The position numbers and the translations under genes were made by a program. Positions 48,333 to 56,871 of a DNA stretch of 64,000 bases are shown here, piece after piece (positions within the stretch are counted from its first letter, which is position 1; each line of letters starts with the position of its first letter). Where the stretch lies: positions 177,479-241,478 of the forward strand of contig NZ_CP121665.1 in NCBI RefSeq assembly GCF_029714285.1. The letters are read 5' to 3'. The notes below the pieces were generated by a model. The model worked only from the letters and a program-made list of their open reading frames with translations, ran no database searches and was not told the DNA's origin. The DNA comes from Rhizobium sp. CB3090 (GTDB taxonomy: Bacteria; Pseudomonadota; Alphaproteobacteria; Rhizobiales; Rhizobiaceae).

Positions 48333-48369
48333 GGGGTCATTTGCGGGAGGGGGCGATATACTACCTTAA
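48333..48369 (+). repeat. Tn3 left terminal inverted repeat
   Basis: 37 bp, begins GGGGTCATTTGCGGGAGGG and ends CTACCTTAA. The tnpA stop codon (TAG, complement of 48361-48363) lies within it. Confidence 0.95.
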
Positions 48370-51263
48370 CGGCGGCCATCGATATTCTCCCGTGAGCGTT
48401 ATATGCTCCCATCCGAGCGGTGAGACATGAGGCAGGAGCCCAAGGTCGATCTGCTCACCGCTGTCAATTTGCTCGGCAACGATTTCGCCGAGCTTCCATG
48501 CGTTCCAATAGATGATGACGGCTGTGAGGAGGTTGAGGCCAGCAATTCGATGTTGCTGTCCGTCGGACGAGCGGTCTCGAATTTCACCTCGCCTGTTGAA
48601 GTTGACCGCACGCTTCAGGGCATGATGCGCCTCGCCCTTGTTCAATCCGATTTGCGCCCGGCGCTGTAGATCAATGTCGCTCAGCCAGTCGAGCATGAAG
48701 ATAGAGCGCTCGAGACGCCCGACCTCTCTGAGCGCCACTGCCAGGCTGTTCTGACGTGGATAGGCGGCAAGTTTTCGAAGAATTTGGCTGGGCACGACGG
48801 TCCCGGCGGCCATGCTGGCGGCGAGCCGCAGGATATCGGGCCAATTTTCACGGATTAGCCGAATGTTGATCCGGCCGCCGATCATCGGCTGAAGCACGGG
48901 GGCACCTCGTTGATCGCGGGAACATAGATCCGCTTGTCCGGCAGGTCGCGGATTCTCGGTGCGAACCGGAAGCCGAGAACAGAGCAGATGGCAAAAACAT
49001 GATCCGTAAAGCCGCCCGTATCAGCATAATGCTCGCGGATTTGCCTTCCGGTGTCATTCTGCAACAGACCATCGAGAATATAGGGCGCTTCGTGAGCAGT
49101 CGCGGGAATAACCTGCGTCGAATATGGTGCATATTGATCAGAGACGTGACTGTATGCCGAAAGCCCAGGCTCATTGCCATACCGGGCATTGACGACGTTC
49201 AATGCTTCTCCGGTCGACCCTGCGGCGAAGTGCTGACCATCAGAAGACGAAGTGGTTCCGTCACCCCAGAAGCGGGCCATAGGTAATTTCGACTGTGCCT
49301 CAACAATCATCGCAAGGGCGCGTGCCGTTGTCTCCTCTCTAACGTGCCATTTACCGATCCGCAGCAACTCCCAGAAAGTGTGAGTGTCGCTGGCGTCAGC
49401 CATCTTCCTGAGACCGAGATTGACGCCGTCAGCGAGCAGAACAGTCAGGATACCAATGCGGTCGCCGCAGGCGATACCCGTACGGAGATCGGTGAAGGCA
49501 TCGGTGAAGTGCAGCTTTTCATCGACCTCAATGAGGATGTCCGTGATCCGAACGAGCGGCATGCTTTCATAGAGTTTCAGGACGAGTGCGGCAGCCTCCT
49601 CTGGTGTCGCCTTTTCGAGCCGATCGATCTGAAGCCTGCCGTCGACGATGGCCCCACCTGCAAGAATACCAGCCTCGTTGGCACATTCGATTTGCGTCAT
49701 GCCGCGTTTGAGGATCTGGCTTCGCTGGCGAAGCCAGTCGTCGGCTTCCAGCGGAACAGCCAGCCGTGCAGTTTCGGAGACGGTTTCAATCGGGACCAGT
49801 GCTGTGCTGATCTCGCGATACCGCCTGCTGTCAGCCAGCCAGATGTCGCCCGAGCGCAGCGCGTTGCGAAGTTCGAACAAGATCCCGATTTCCCATACTT
49901 GCCGATCGGGTTTTCCATCCGTCAGAATCCTTTTGCGCCACTTGGCTCGAGCGAAGTCGAGCGGTGCATTGACTGGCAAAGTGCGATGTCCGCGGCGATT
50001 GAGACGGCGCAGCACTTCCAATGCTTCGAGAAGCGAATCCGCGCCGCGCCCACCTCGGAACGTCAGGATTTCCAGAAACCGAGGCGCATACCTCCGGAAA
50101 CGGGCATATCCGTCAGTCACGAATTCCAGCGGATCTGCCGAGACCTTGCCTGTCAGCGCGGCCGCCTGCGCGACAGTTTGGCGGAGCAATTCCCAACCAC
50201 CACCTTCCGCGATGGCTAGTCCCAAATCGTCCTGCTCATCATGCGCGGTGATCAATGCGCCGCCAAAGCGGGAAAGCATTTTCAGCGTGTCGCCGATCGA
50301 AGCGCGCTCGGCCTGCAACAGCTCATCTCGTTTGCGTTCACATGCGCGATAGAGCTTTCCGACGATACGATCATGCGTTTCGACAGCGACATCCGCCAAC
50401 ATGGCCGTCCACTCCACGACGCACGCAGCCAATATCGCCAATCGTCGAGTTTCCGGCAGATCCCGCATTCCATCGGCGGAATAACGTTCGCCTTGACGAC
50501 GCAAACCAGTCATGCGGAAAGGCGGGATATCGTCGAGGGTGCCAATATTGATGGCGAGCTTGCGCAAAAAGTCCAGCCGGTCGAGGAGGCTGTTCATATC
50601 GTTGGAATTGGAACCGGCTTCGAACTGACGCAACCACACAAAACGCGTAATCCGACCATCGACCGCTTCGGAAAGCAGGGACAACAGCCGAGTGCGGCTT
50701 TGTGCATCCAGACGCCAAGTGATGCGGGACGCGATTGCACGTTCTGCGGCAACCAAAGCGTCGGCACAGCACCGTTCGACGGTCGAGGCCGCCGGGACGA
50801 TGACATGGCGACGGCGCAGCTCCGCCAGGAACTCGGCCGCCAATAAGTCATTCGTTTTTGACTTCTCCGCAGCCTCCTTGAGCCAAATGAGCATGTTTGC
50901 GCGAATCTGGCCTTCAAATGGTCGATAGCCGTAAAGTTGCTGCAGTGCCGTCGAATGTTGATAGCGCGTTTCAGATCTGGCACCGTACTCGGCAAGTTCT
51001 TCAGCCACGACACCGATCTGCGCACCGATGAAGGCCAACATCGATCGCGGGATCATCTCTCCTGGCTGTAGGAGGCGGCCAGGATATCGGAAGGCGCAAA
51101 GCTGGAGAGCAAATCCCAATCGATTTCGAGGGCGACGACGTTGCCTGATGTGCCGCAGGTCTTCGTCACTCAATATGTAATGTCGAAGCAATGACGGTTC
51201 GTCGGTCGGCAGATCAAATAGCCTCTCGCGCTGGCGTTCGGTCAGAATAGTGCGCCTTGGCAT
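48361..51263 (-). pseudogene. tnpA: Tn3-family transposase TnpA with one frameshift
   Basis: Two overlapping frames, 48882-51263 (793 residues) and 48361-48897 (178 residues), together make a normal-size Tn3 transposase of about 967 residues. The N-terminal domain starts MPRRTILTERQRERLFDLPT. Catalytic residues lie in FWGDGTTSSSDGQHF (Asp), VSDQYAPYSTQVIPA (Asp) and, in the second frame, GEAHHALKRAVNFNRRGEIR (Glu). The join at about 48895 is a run of five C's; one extra C would give EVPPVLQPMIGGRIN. So the lesion is a single missing base in a homopolymer: mutation, sequencing error or, less likely, recoding. Confidence 0.9.
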
Positions 51264-51267
51264 GCAA

Positions 51268-51305
51268 CGTTGTCCCTATTGAAGTATAGTCTGTTCTGGA
51301 CAACG
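51268..51305. promoter_or_regulatory. res-like site between tnpA and tnpR
   Basis: Inverted arms CGTTGTCC (51268-51275) and GGACAACG (51298-51305), 38 bp overall, in the 94-bp gap between divergent tnpA and tnpR. Location and shape fit a resolvase subsite, which would also let TnpR repress both genes. Other subsites were not resolved by eye. Confidence 0.6.
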
Positions 51306-51357
51306 ATCGGCTTATACAAATCAAGGCCTTTCGGCATCAAAATCCAAAAGGGTTCAA

Positions 51358-51972
51358 TTGGGACAGCGAGCCACCATCTATTGCCGCGTTTCGACCGCCG
51401 ACCAGTCATGTGAGCGGCAGGAGCGTGACCTGACGGCGTTTGCCGAGCGTGCCGGTTACGAAGTGGCGGGAATTTTTAAAGAAACGGGTTCCGGCGCAAA
51501 GCTTGACCGAGCTGAACGCCGTAAGATTATGGCCCTCGCACAGGCCCGGCAGATCGACGCCATCCTGGTCACTGAACTGTCCCGATGGGGCCGTTCGACC
51601 ATCGACCTTCTCAATACGCTACGCGAGCTGGAAAGTTGGAAGGTTTCAGTCATCGCGATGAATGGGATGACTTTCGATTTATCCTCTCCGCACGGCCGAA
51701 TGCTCGCAACCTTCCTGTCCGGCATTGCGGAATTCGAACGCGATCTGATCAGTGAGCGGGTCAAGTCCGGCCTAGCCGCTGCAAAAGCGCGTGGCAGAAG
51801 ACTCGGCCGCCAAACTGGAGAACGACCAAAGTCAGATAGGCTTGCACCGAAAGTCATGGCGCTGATCGCTGAAGGCCGCAGCTATCGCTGGATCGCTAGA
51901 GACCTCGGCATTAGCAAAAATACCGTCAACGACATTCTCAAACGGAATAGAGATTTAAACAATGGCACATGA
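51358..51972 (+). CDS. tnpR: Serine resolvase TnpR
   Basis: 204 residues. ATIYCRVSTADQS carries the nucleophile Ser12; SGAKLDRAERRKIMALAQAR and LSRWGRSTIDLLNTLRELE complete the catalytic domain; the C-terminal GRSYRWIARDLGISKNTV is the helix-turn-helix. Start codon is TTG at 51358; no better upstream start exists and the conserved N-terminus begins five residues later. It resolves cointegrates at the res region. Its stop overlaps the start of the phosphoesterase gene by 11 bp, coupling the two. Confidence 0.93.
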   Translation: MGQRATIYCRVSTADQSCERQERDLTAFAERAGYEVAGIFKETGSGAKLDRAERRKIMALAQARQIDAILVTELSRWGRSTIDLLNTLRELESWKVSVIAMNGMTFDLSSPHGRMLATFLSGIAEFERDLISERVKSGLAAAKARGRRLGRQTGERPKSDRLAPKVMALIAEGRSYRWIARDLGISKNTVNDILKRNRDLNNGT

Positions 51973-53329
51973 GCCTATCACCGCGCTTCTTCCGAAATCG
52001 GGCGGCCACCAGTTCGTAATGTATGGCGATTCATGTTCCGGCGTTCCAAACGCTCTGCACGAACGAACGCTCGCTGAGGTGAACGCAATCGTGAAGCGCC
52101 TGGCACCACAGCCTGAGTTCATACTGTTTCCGGGTGATGAAATAATCGGCCTAACTCCTCATCCGGATGCTTTACGCGAACAGTGGAAACACTGGTTTGA
52201 AGTCGAAATGGCATGGCTCGACCGCCAGAAAATCCCGATGTGGCATACCACAGGCAATCACACAGCATACGACAAGATGAGCGAGGACATTTTTCGCGAA
52301 GTCTTACAGCTTCCAGACAACGGTCCAGCGGACCAGAAAGGGCTGTCTTATTGGGTCCGTCGAGACGACTTATTGTTGGTCTTCGTTCATACGCTTTGGA
52401 CCGGTCTCGGTGGAGAGGGGCATGTCGAAACTGAATGGTTGCAGAGAACGCTCAAGCAGCACGCTGATGCAAAATATAAAATCGTGCTTGGCCACCATCC
52501 GGTATTTCCAGTCAACGGCTTTTCCGGAACTTACCAACGTGAAATCGGCCATGAGTATGCTGATGAGTTCTGGAATATACTGGTGGATGCGAACGTCCTT
52601 GCCTATGTCTGCAGCCATATTCTCGCATATGACGTCCAGGTGCACCGAGGAGTGCTTCAGATTTGCACCGCTGGAGCCGGCACAGCACATAGAATGCCTG
52701 AAGGTGTTGAATATCTTCACTGCATCCAGGCTGCGCTCGATGAAAACGGGCTAAAATATCAGGTGCTCGACACGGAGGGCGTTGCACGGGAGCGATTGCA
52801 ATGGCCACCTATGCCCACCGCCGCTTCTACTGAATGGCAGCGCGTTGGGGACGGTAAATCTGACGCACTCTTTACCGGATTGATCGGTCGCGGAAGCGTT
52901 GTTGAATTTCGCGTTGTAGGACGGACGGCTCAGAAGCCCTGGGCACCTGAGCAGACGCTGTTCACCGCACATTCTCCAGAGACCATCGCTCCAGTCTGGC
53001 TAGGTACGCGCGGACCGAAGCAAACTCTCACTCTGGTCGTTGGGAGACAGCCAGGACGAAGCCCTTCCTACTGGTTCGGCCCCGATTTAGTAGCTGCTTC
53101 GGACTTTGATATTCATGTCGCTTTCTATCCGGAGATGGGGCCAGGGGGCATTCTCTACCGGCATCATAGTGAAGCCGTGTGGACCTCATTCAAAGCTGCC
53201 ACAGCGACCGGAATTGAAAACGTTAAGTGGCCGGGTTCTTGGAATGTTGGATACGGCCAGCATGGAGAACATGACCGACGGTTCAAAGGGACCGGCTTAA
53301 CTATCCGCGTGCGTCAGGATTTCGCTTAA
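51962..53329 (+). CDS. Metallophosphoesterase-like passenger protein
   Basis: 455 residues, cytosolic (no signal). Calcineurin-type metal motifs in order: YGDSCSG (Asp22... in place of the usual GDxH), FPGDEI (Asp59), TTGNHTAYD (Asn99-His100), LGHHPVF (His178-His179) and VCSHILAYD at 217-224, where the usual GHxH is SHIL, so the last His is lost. The C-terminal 170 residues form a separate beta-rich domain (LTLVVGRQPGRSPSYWFGPD). Overlaps tnpR by 11 bp, and its TAA stop lies in the right inverted repeat, so it moves with the transposon. Function unknown; purple-acid-phosphatase-like or nucleotide-directed activity is possible. Confidence 0.8.
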   Translation: MAHEPITALLPKSGGHQFVMYGDSCSGVPNALHERTLAEVNAIVKRLAPQPEFILFPGDEIIGLTPHPDALREQWKHWFEVEMAWLDRQKIPMWHTTGNHTAYDKMSEDIFREVLQLPDNGPADQKGLSYWVRRDDLLLVFVHTLWTGLGGEGHVETEWLQRTLKQHADAKYKIVLGHHPVFPVNGFSGTYQREIGHEYADEFWNILVDANVLAYVCSHILAYDVQVHRGVLQICTAGAGTAHRMPEGVEYLHCIQAALDENGLKYQVLDTEGVARERLQWPPMPTAASTEWQRVGDGKSDALFTGLIGRGSVVEFRVVGRTAQKPWAPEQTLFTAHSPETIAPVWLGTRGPKQTLTLVVGRQPGRSPSYWFGPDLVAASDFDIHVAFYPEMGPGGILYRHHSEAVWTSFKAATATGIENVKWPGSWNVGYGQHGEHDRRFKGTGLTIRVRQDFA

Positions 53330-53362
53330 GGTAGTATTCCGCCCCCTCCCGCAAACGACCCC
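53326..53362 (-). repeat. Tn3 right terminal inverted repeat
   Basis: 37 bp, read inward from 53362: begins GGGGTCGTTTGCGGGAGGG and ends CTACCTTAA. It contains the stop codon (TAA, 53327-53329) of the passenger gene. The TATAT duplication follows at 53363-53367. Confidence 0.95.
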
Positions 53363-54298
53363 TATATCACGGTCGATGACACCGGTGCCCGTCACGCTCA
53401 TGGTAATTTTTATACGACGCAGATCGGCGGCGACCATTTTACCGTCTTCCGCACCACGAAATCGAAATCGCGACTGAACTTCCTGTCGCTGCTGCGCGGC
53501 AACTACCGGGATTATGTCCTCAATGACGCGGCATTCGACTATCTGGAAGAGCGTCGTGGCGATCCGGGCCTTGTTGCCAGACTGCGCACTTTCGAGCCGC
53601 AAGGCTTCTGCAATCAGGTGCAGTTCCTGGAATATCTGGCCGGCAAGGGCATCGATATTTTCGACAGGCAAGGGATCGGAGTCCTGGCCGAAGCTGGTCT
53701 CTGGGGGTCCCTGCGCCATCACGGCCTACTGGGCGACGTGGTGATCGTCTCTGACGATGCCGGACAGTTCCGTGTCGGAAATCATGCCCTGTGCTGGGTC
53801 CATAGCGAGCGCCTTCTACAAAAGCTCATGCCGGCCACCGCCAAGGAGGAGCGATCTGTCGCGCTTATTCGTGATCTCGTCTGGCGCTTTTACAAAGCGC
53901 TGAAGGCCTGGAAACAGAGACCCTCCCCGCAGGCAATCCCTGCCTTCCGACGACGGTTCGACAGGATCTTTACCCTGCACACTGGCTATGACGCCCTCGA
54001 TCAACTGCTGACGCGCCTGCATCGGCGAAAAGACGAACTGCTAAAGGTGCTTGAGTATCCACATATTCCATTGCACACAAACGCGTCGGAGAACGACTTG
54101 CGGACCTTCGTCACCAAGCGAAAGATCTCGGGCGGTACCTTAAGCCGGGACGGCCTCGTTGCGCGCGACACCATGCTCGGTCTGATGAAGACCTGCAAAA
54201 AGCTCCGACTGTCCTTTTTCCACTACCTCGGCGACCGGCTCGGCATCAGCGGCCAGACCATCCCGCCGTTGGCAAGCCTTGTCGCGGCAAAAGCCTGA
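53363..54298 (+). pseudogene. IS66-family transposase, 3' part (split by Tn3)
   Basis: Continues the IS66 DDE domain: YITVDDTGARHAHGNFYTTQ (first Asp), then VIVSDDAGQFRVGNHALCWV (second Asp), and the catalytic Glu in HTNASENDLRTFVTKRKISG, ending LASLVAAKA. All catalytic residues are intact; only the Tn3 interruption disables the gene. An open internal ATG (53618) could express a useless fragment. Confidence 0.9.
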
Positions 54299-54304
54299 GT
54301 GCTG

Positions 54305-54643
54305 TTATCTGCCGCCGGGCTTCGTAAACGGCAGGACACGGCCGTCTTTGGACGCCTCTCCATCCAGACCATGCCGGCCCACAAGCGTCAGCAACGACGG
54401 CGAGACGTTCCAGTGCTTCTCATCGTCGGTGTGAACCGTCACGGTCTTGCGATTGCGGCGGATGACGATGCCCCTGATCGTTCTTCCATCCGGCCCCTCG
54501 AACATGACACCGCTGCCGATCTTGATCTCTTGCAGGGCAGCGGCGGTCTTTTGCTGATGCAGAAAATGCAGCCGTTCGACGATACGTCCATGCAGTGCCA
54601 TCAGCGTGGCTTCGTCGAGCCCCTCGATATCGATCTCGTGCAT
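54305..54643 (-). CDS. Small IS66-associated protein, unknown function
   Basis: 112 residues from the Met at 54643 (frame open to a GTG at 54658). It ends 7 bp from the IS66 transposase stop, convergent with it and inside the element. Visible features: HEIDIEGLDEATLMALHGRI and FLHQQKTAAALQEIKIG helices, then a beta-rich SH3/KOW-like region (GSGVMFEGPDGRTIRGIVIR and KTVTVHTDDEKHWNVSPSLL). Codon use and conserved-looking composition support a real gene. Position suggests it travels with this IS66 type, perhaps as an accessory or regulator. Not recognised further. Confidence 0.6.
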   Translation of the reverse strand: MHEIDIEGLDEATLMALHGRIVERLHFLHQQKTAAALQEIKIGSGVMFEGPDGRTIRGIVIRRNRKTVTVHTDDEKHWNVSPSLLTLVGRHGLDGEASKDGRVLPFTKPGGR

Positions 54644-54896
54644 CTTGCCGCTACCCACCCCTCTGGTCCCAATGCCGTCTTATGCTTCGTCACCGATTAT
54701 GGTAGAAGAACATCGACGGCACAATTGCCCAGCGCTTCGGCAGTGCCCCCAAATCAGCCCCTTTTACCCGCTTCTTGGAATCGGATCTTCTGATTTCTAC
54801 TTTATTAACCATCAGAATTAACGGTATTTTTTTGCTATAGAGAAGTCACTTTGACTTTTATTTCCGTTGCTCGGACGATGTTTTTCTGTGGCGCCT

Positions 54897-54927
54897 TACC
54901 ATCGATAAGTATCGGTTATCGATGGTA
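54897..54927. promoter_or_regulatory. Perfect 12-7-12 palindrome, candidate tyrosine-recombinase core site
   Basis: TACCATCGATAA / GTATCGG / TTATCGATGGTA. Arms of 12 bp ending in ATAA and TTAT around a 7-bp centre have the geometry of a dif- or lox-type crossover site. Removing the Tni element would put it about 93 bp upstream of the DUF7673-like gene and the tyrosine recombinase at 62463. Alternatively it is an operator or hairpin. Confidence 0.6.
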
Positions 54928-54953
54928 GATTGACAGAAGGTGCGAATCCATCG

Positions 54954-55050
54954 TGTCAGTCCTTGAGGATCGGCGGAAAGCCTGCAAATCCGGGCTTTTT
55001 GCAGCTTTTTCATTTAGGATCGGTGGAAAATTCTGCCTGATCGAGCGGAA
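54954..55050 (+). repeat. Tni left end with two transposase-binding-like repeats
   Basis: GAGGATCGGCGGAAAG at about 54964 and TAGGATCGGTGGAAAA at about 55016, 52 bp apart, in the same orientation. A related copy (TAGGTTCGGCGGAATT, complement strand) lies near 62050 at the right end. Tni/Tn7-type elements carry several such repeats inside each end. Confidence 0.65.
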
Positions 55051-55341
55051 GTGACGCGCCGGACGGGTCGAGCTCCTCCCCTCCCCGACCGCCCCTTGGT
55101 AGCGAAGGCTGTCCAACATAACCGGTTCCGCTTCGCTCCCCTCAGAAACCGCCGATTTACGGCATTTCCGCCATGGATGCCCGCTGGTGCGCCTTCAGGG
55201 GTCGCGATGAGCGGTCGCCGGGCTCAAGCGAGAAAACGCGCTGAATGCCGCTCCATTTGAGCCATAAAACACGCTTGCAAACCTTCATTTTCTCACGCAT
55301 TCATTATCTGTACAAACGCCCTCAAAAATGAGCCAAAACTG
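55051..55341. other. Leader of the serine recombinase, probable res region
   Basis: About 290 bp with no gene. It holds an inverted relative of the end repeat (GGCGGAAATGCCGTAAATC on the complement of 55145-55167) and a TGTACA at 55309-55314, a plausible crossover point for the recombinase that starts at 55342. Subsites not resolved. Confidence 0.4.
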
Positions 55342-56259
55342 ATGCCTCAGGTTGCAACCGTCAGTTCCCCTTCCCCGCCGCAGCGATTGATCGGCTACGC
55401 GCGGGTTTCGACCGACGATCAGCTCAACGACGCCCAGATCGACGAGCTGCGCGCCGCCGGCTGCCACCGCATTCACCAGGAGCATGGATCCGGCTTATCC
55501 CGGGCGAGACCGGTGCTCATAAAGCTGCTGAAGGATCTCGCCGCCGGCGACGTACTGGTGGTCGTTCGTCTCGACCGTCTGGCCCGATCGGTCAGCCATC
55601 TGCTGCAGGTGATCGAAGACCTCGAAGGGCGCGGCGTGCATTTCCGCTCGCTGCGCGATCCGATCGACACATCCACACCGCAGGGCATGTTCTCGCTGCA
55701 GGTGCTTGGGGCCGTCGCACAGCTCGAGCGCGCCCTGATCGCAGAACGAACCAAAGCTGGCATCAAGGCTGCGAAAGCCAGAGGCAAGCTTCCCGGCAAT
55801 CCCGGTCTGCGCGAGCGCCGACCGGAAGCGATCAAGGCGGTGTCGCAAGCGCGTGAGAAACTTTATCTCGACGAACTGATCTCATCGGCGCAGACGTGGA
55901 TCCCGACCGTGCGGCAGCTCCGGCCCCAGCATAGTTGGGACAATGTCGTCCGTGTCCTTAACCGCCGTGGCCATGACTGGACGGTCGAGCGGCTCCGCCG
56001 CGCTGTTCACCGGATGGTTCGTGAGAAGCTGGCGGAACCAGAGTTGTTGGCCCGCTCGCCACGTCGCGCACCCGAAGACCATCTGATGAAACTGGTCGCC
56101 GCGATCACCATCGCCGATCCCAATCTGTCGCTACGCGACATTGCCACGCAACTGGATCAAATGGGGGAACGACCCGTACGTGGCGGCCGGAAATGGCAAC
56201 CGTCTTCCGTGAAAGCTCTGCTAGACGAAGCTTACCGCTTCGGGCTCGTCCGCAATTAA
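55342..56259 (+). CDS. Serine recombinase (TniR-like resolvase with C-terminal extension)
   Basis: 305 residues. GYARVSTDDQLNDAQIDELR holds the nucleophile Ser23; RLDRLARSVSHLLQVIEDLE and QLERALIAERTKAGIKAAKA complete the resolvase domain. Beyond the usual helix-turn-helix there is about 110 residues of extra helical DNA-binding-like sequence (NVVRVLNRRGHDWTVERLRR, GGRKWQPSSVKALLDEAYRF), similar in kind to recombinase-domain C-termini. It is transcribed toward the cargo genes, which run the other way. Likely resolves Tni cointegrates. Confidence 0.9.
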   Translation: MPQVATVSSPSPPQRLIGYARVSTDDQLNDAQIDELRAAGCHRIHQEHGSGLSRARPVLIKLLKDLAAGDVLVVVRLDRLARSVSHLLQVIEDLEGRGVHFRSLRDPIDTSTPQGMFSLQVLGAVAQLERALIAERTKAGIKAAKARGKLPGNPGLRERRPEAIKAVSQAREKLYLDELISSAQTWIPTVRQLRPQHSWDNVVRVLNRRGHDWTVERLRRAVHRMVREKLAEPELLARSPRRAPEDHLMKLVAAITIADPNLSLRDIATQLDQMGERPVRGGRKWQPSSVKALLDEAYRFGLVRN

Positions 56260-56388
56260 GGGCTTCGGTCGTGTTTCGGGGTAACCGTAGCAAATTTGCA
56301 AACACGATGCTGTTGGCACGTCATCCCAAATCAAATCGGAGACGGGAATCCGATCGGTCAGGGAGCGATGCAGCACGGCAAGTAGTGC

Positions 56389-56838
56389 TCAATCCAATAT
56401 GTCTGGATCCACGACGTCCACTATGACGCCGGCCTCCCCAAACATTTCTCGCGCTTCGTCGAATGCTTCTTTCCACCTGGGGGAGTCAGACAGGTGATCG
56501 GTTACCACTCGAACGATGCCACTCTGGATAATTAGGCTGGCACAGGTGGCGCACGGGTGGAGTGGACTTACATACAGCGTGCAATCTTTCAACGACTGTC
56601 CCGCGGAAACGATTGCATTAGCCTCTGCATGCACAACTCGGAGAAGTTTCCGGCGCCGATCTTCGTATAACCTTGGATCGTCATTGCACCCGCGAGGGAA
56701 ACCATTCCAGCCCTTTGAGGCGACCGTCCCATCGGATCTTAATATGCAAGCCCCCACCTTGCGCGCTGGATCTTTCGACATCGTCGCCGACAATCGCGCT
56801 TCCATCAGGCCATATTGGTCCCACCGTTTTCCTCTCAC
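56389..56838 (-). CDS. Deoxycytidylate deaminase-like protein (Tni cargo)
   Basis: 149 residues. Zinc motifs HAE at 70-72 (VVHAEANAIVSAG) and PCATC at 95-99 (SPLHPCATCASLIIQSGIVR) are complete, and MSKDPARKVGACILRSDG and GWNGFPRGCNDDP match dCMP deaminases of phage and ComE type. The reaction is dCMP to dUMP, with possible action on other deoxycytidine nucleotides. It is the last of three cargo genes, 33 bp from the HAD gene. As cargo it could alter the deoxynucleotide pool; a protective role against phage is speculation. Confidence 0.88.
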   Translation of the reverse strand: MRGKRWDQYGLMEARLSATMSKDPARKVGACILRSDGTVASKGWNGFPRGCNDDPRLYEDRRRKLLRVVHAEANAIVSAGQSLKDCTLYVSPLHPCATCASLIIQSGIVRVVTDHLSDSPRWKEAFDEAREMFGEAGVIVDVVDPDILD

Positions 56839-56871
56839 AGTTAGTCTCCTATAGGCATTTTACTTGCAAAT

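Larger units (their letters stand above)
48333..53362. mobile_element. Tn3-family transposon with phosphoesterase passenger
   Basis: 5,030 bp bounded by 37-bp inverted repeats starting GGGGTC and ending ACCTTAA, with 3-4 differences between ends. The 5-bp target duplication TATAT is at 48328-48332 and 53363-53367. It contains a leftward tnpA, a divergent tnpR with a res-like region between, and a metallophosphoesterase gene reaching the right end. It sits in an IS66 transposase gene and restores its frame when removed, so its limits are certain. Confidence 0.96.
47469..54767 (+). mobile_element. IS66-family element (interrupted by Tn3 transposon)
   Basis: Left end GTAAGTGGGGCATTTTGG at 47469; right end, read inward, GTAAAAGGGGCTGATTTGG finishing at 54767. 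These are IS66-type termini. Without the Tn3 insertion the element is about 2.27 kb, with one transposase gene and a small convergent gene, like single-transposase IS66 relatives lacking TnpA/TnpB. The flanking 8-mers (CCCCACGT and CCGCTTCT) do not match, so no target duplication supports these exact limits. Confidence 0.65.
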
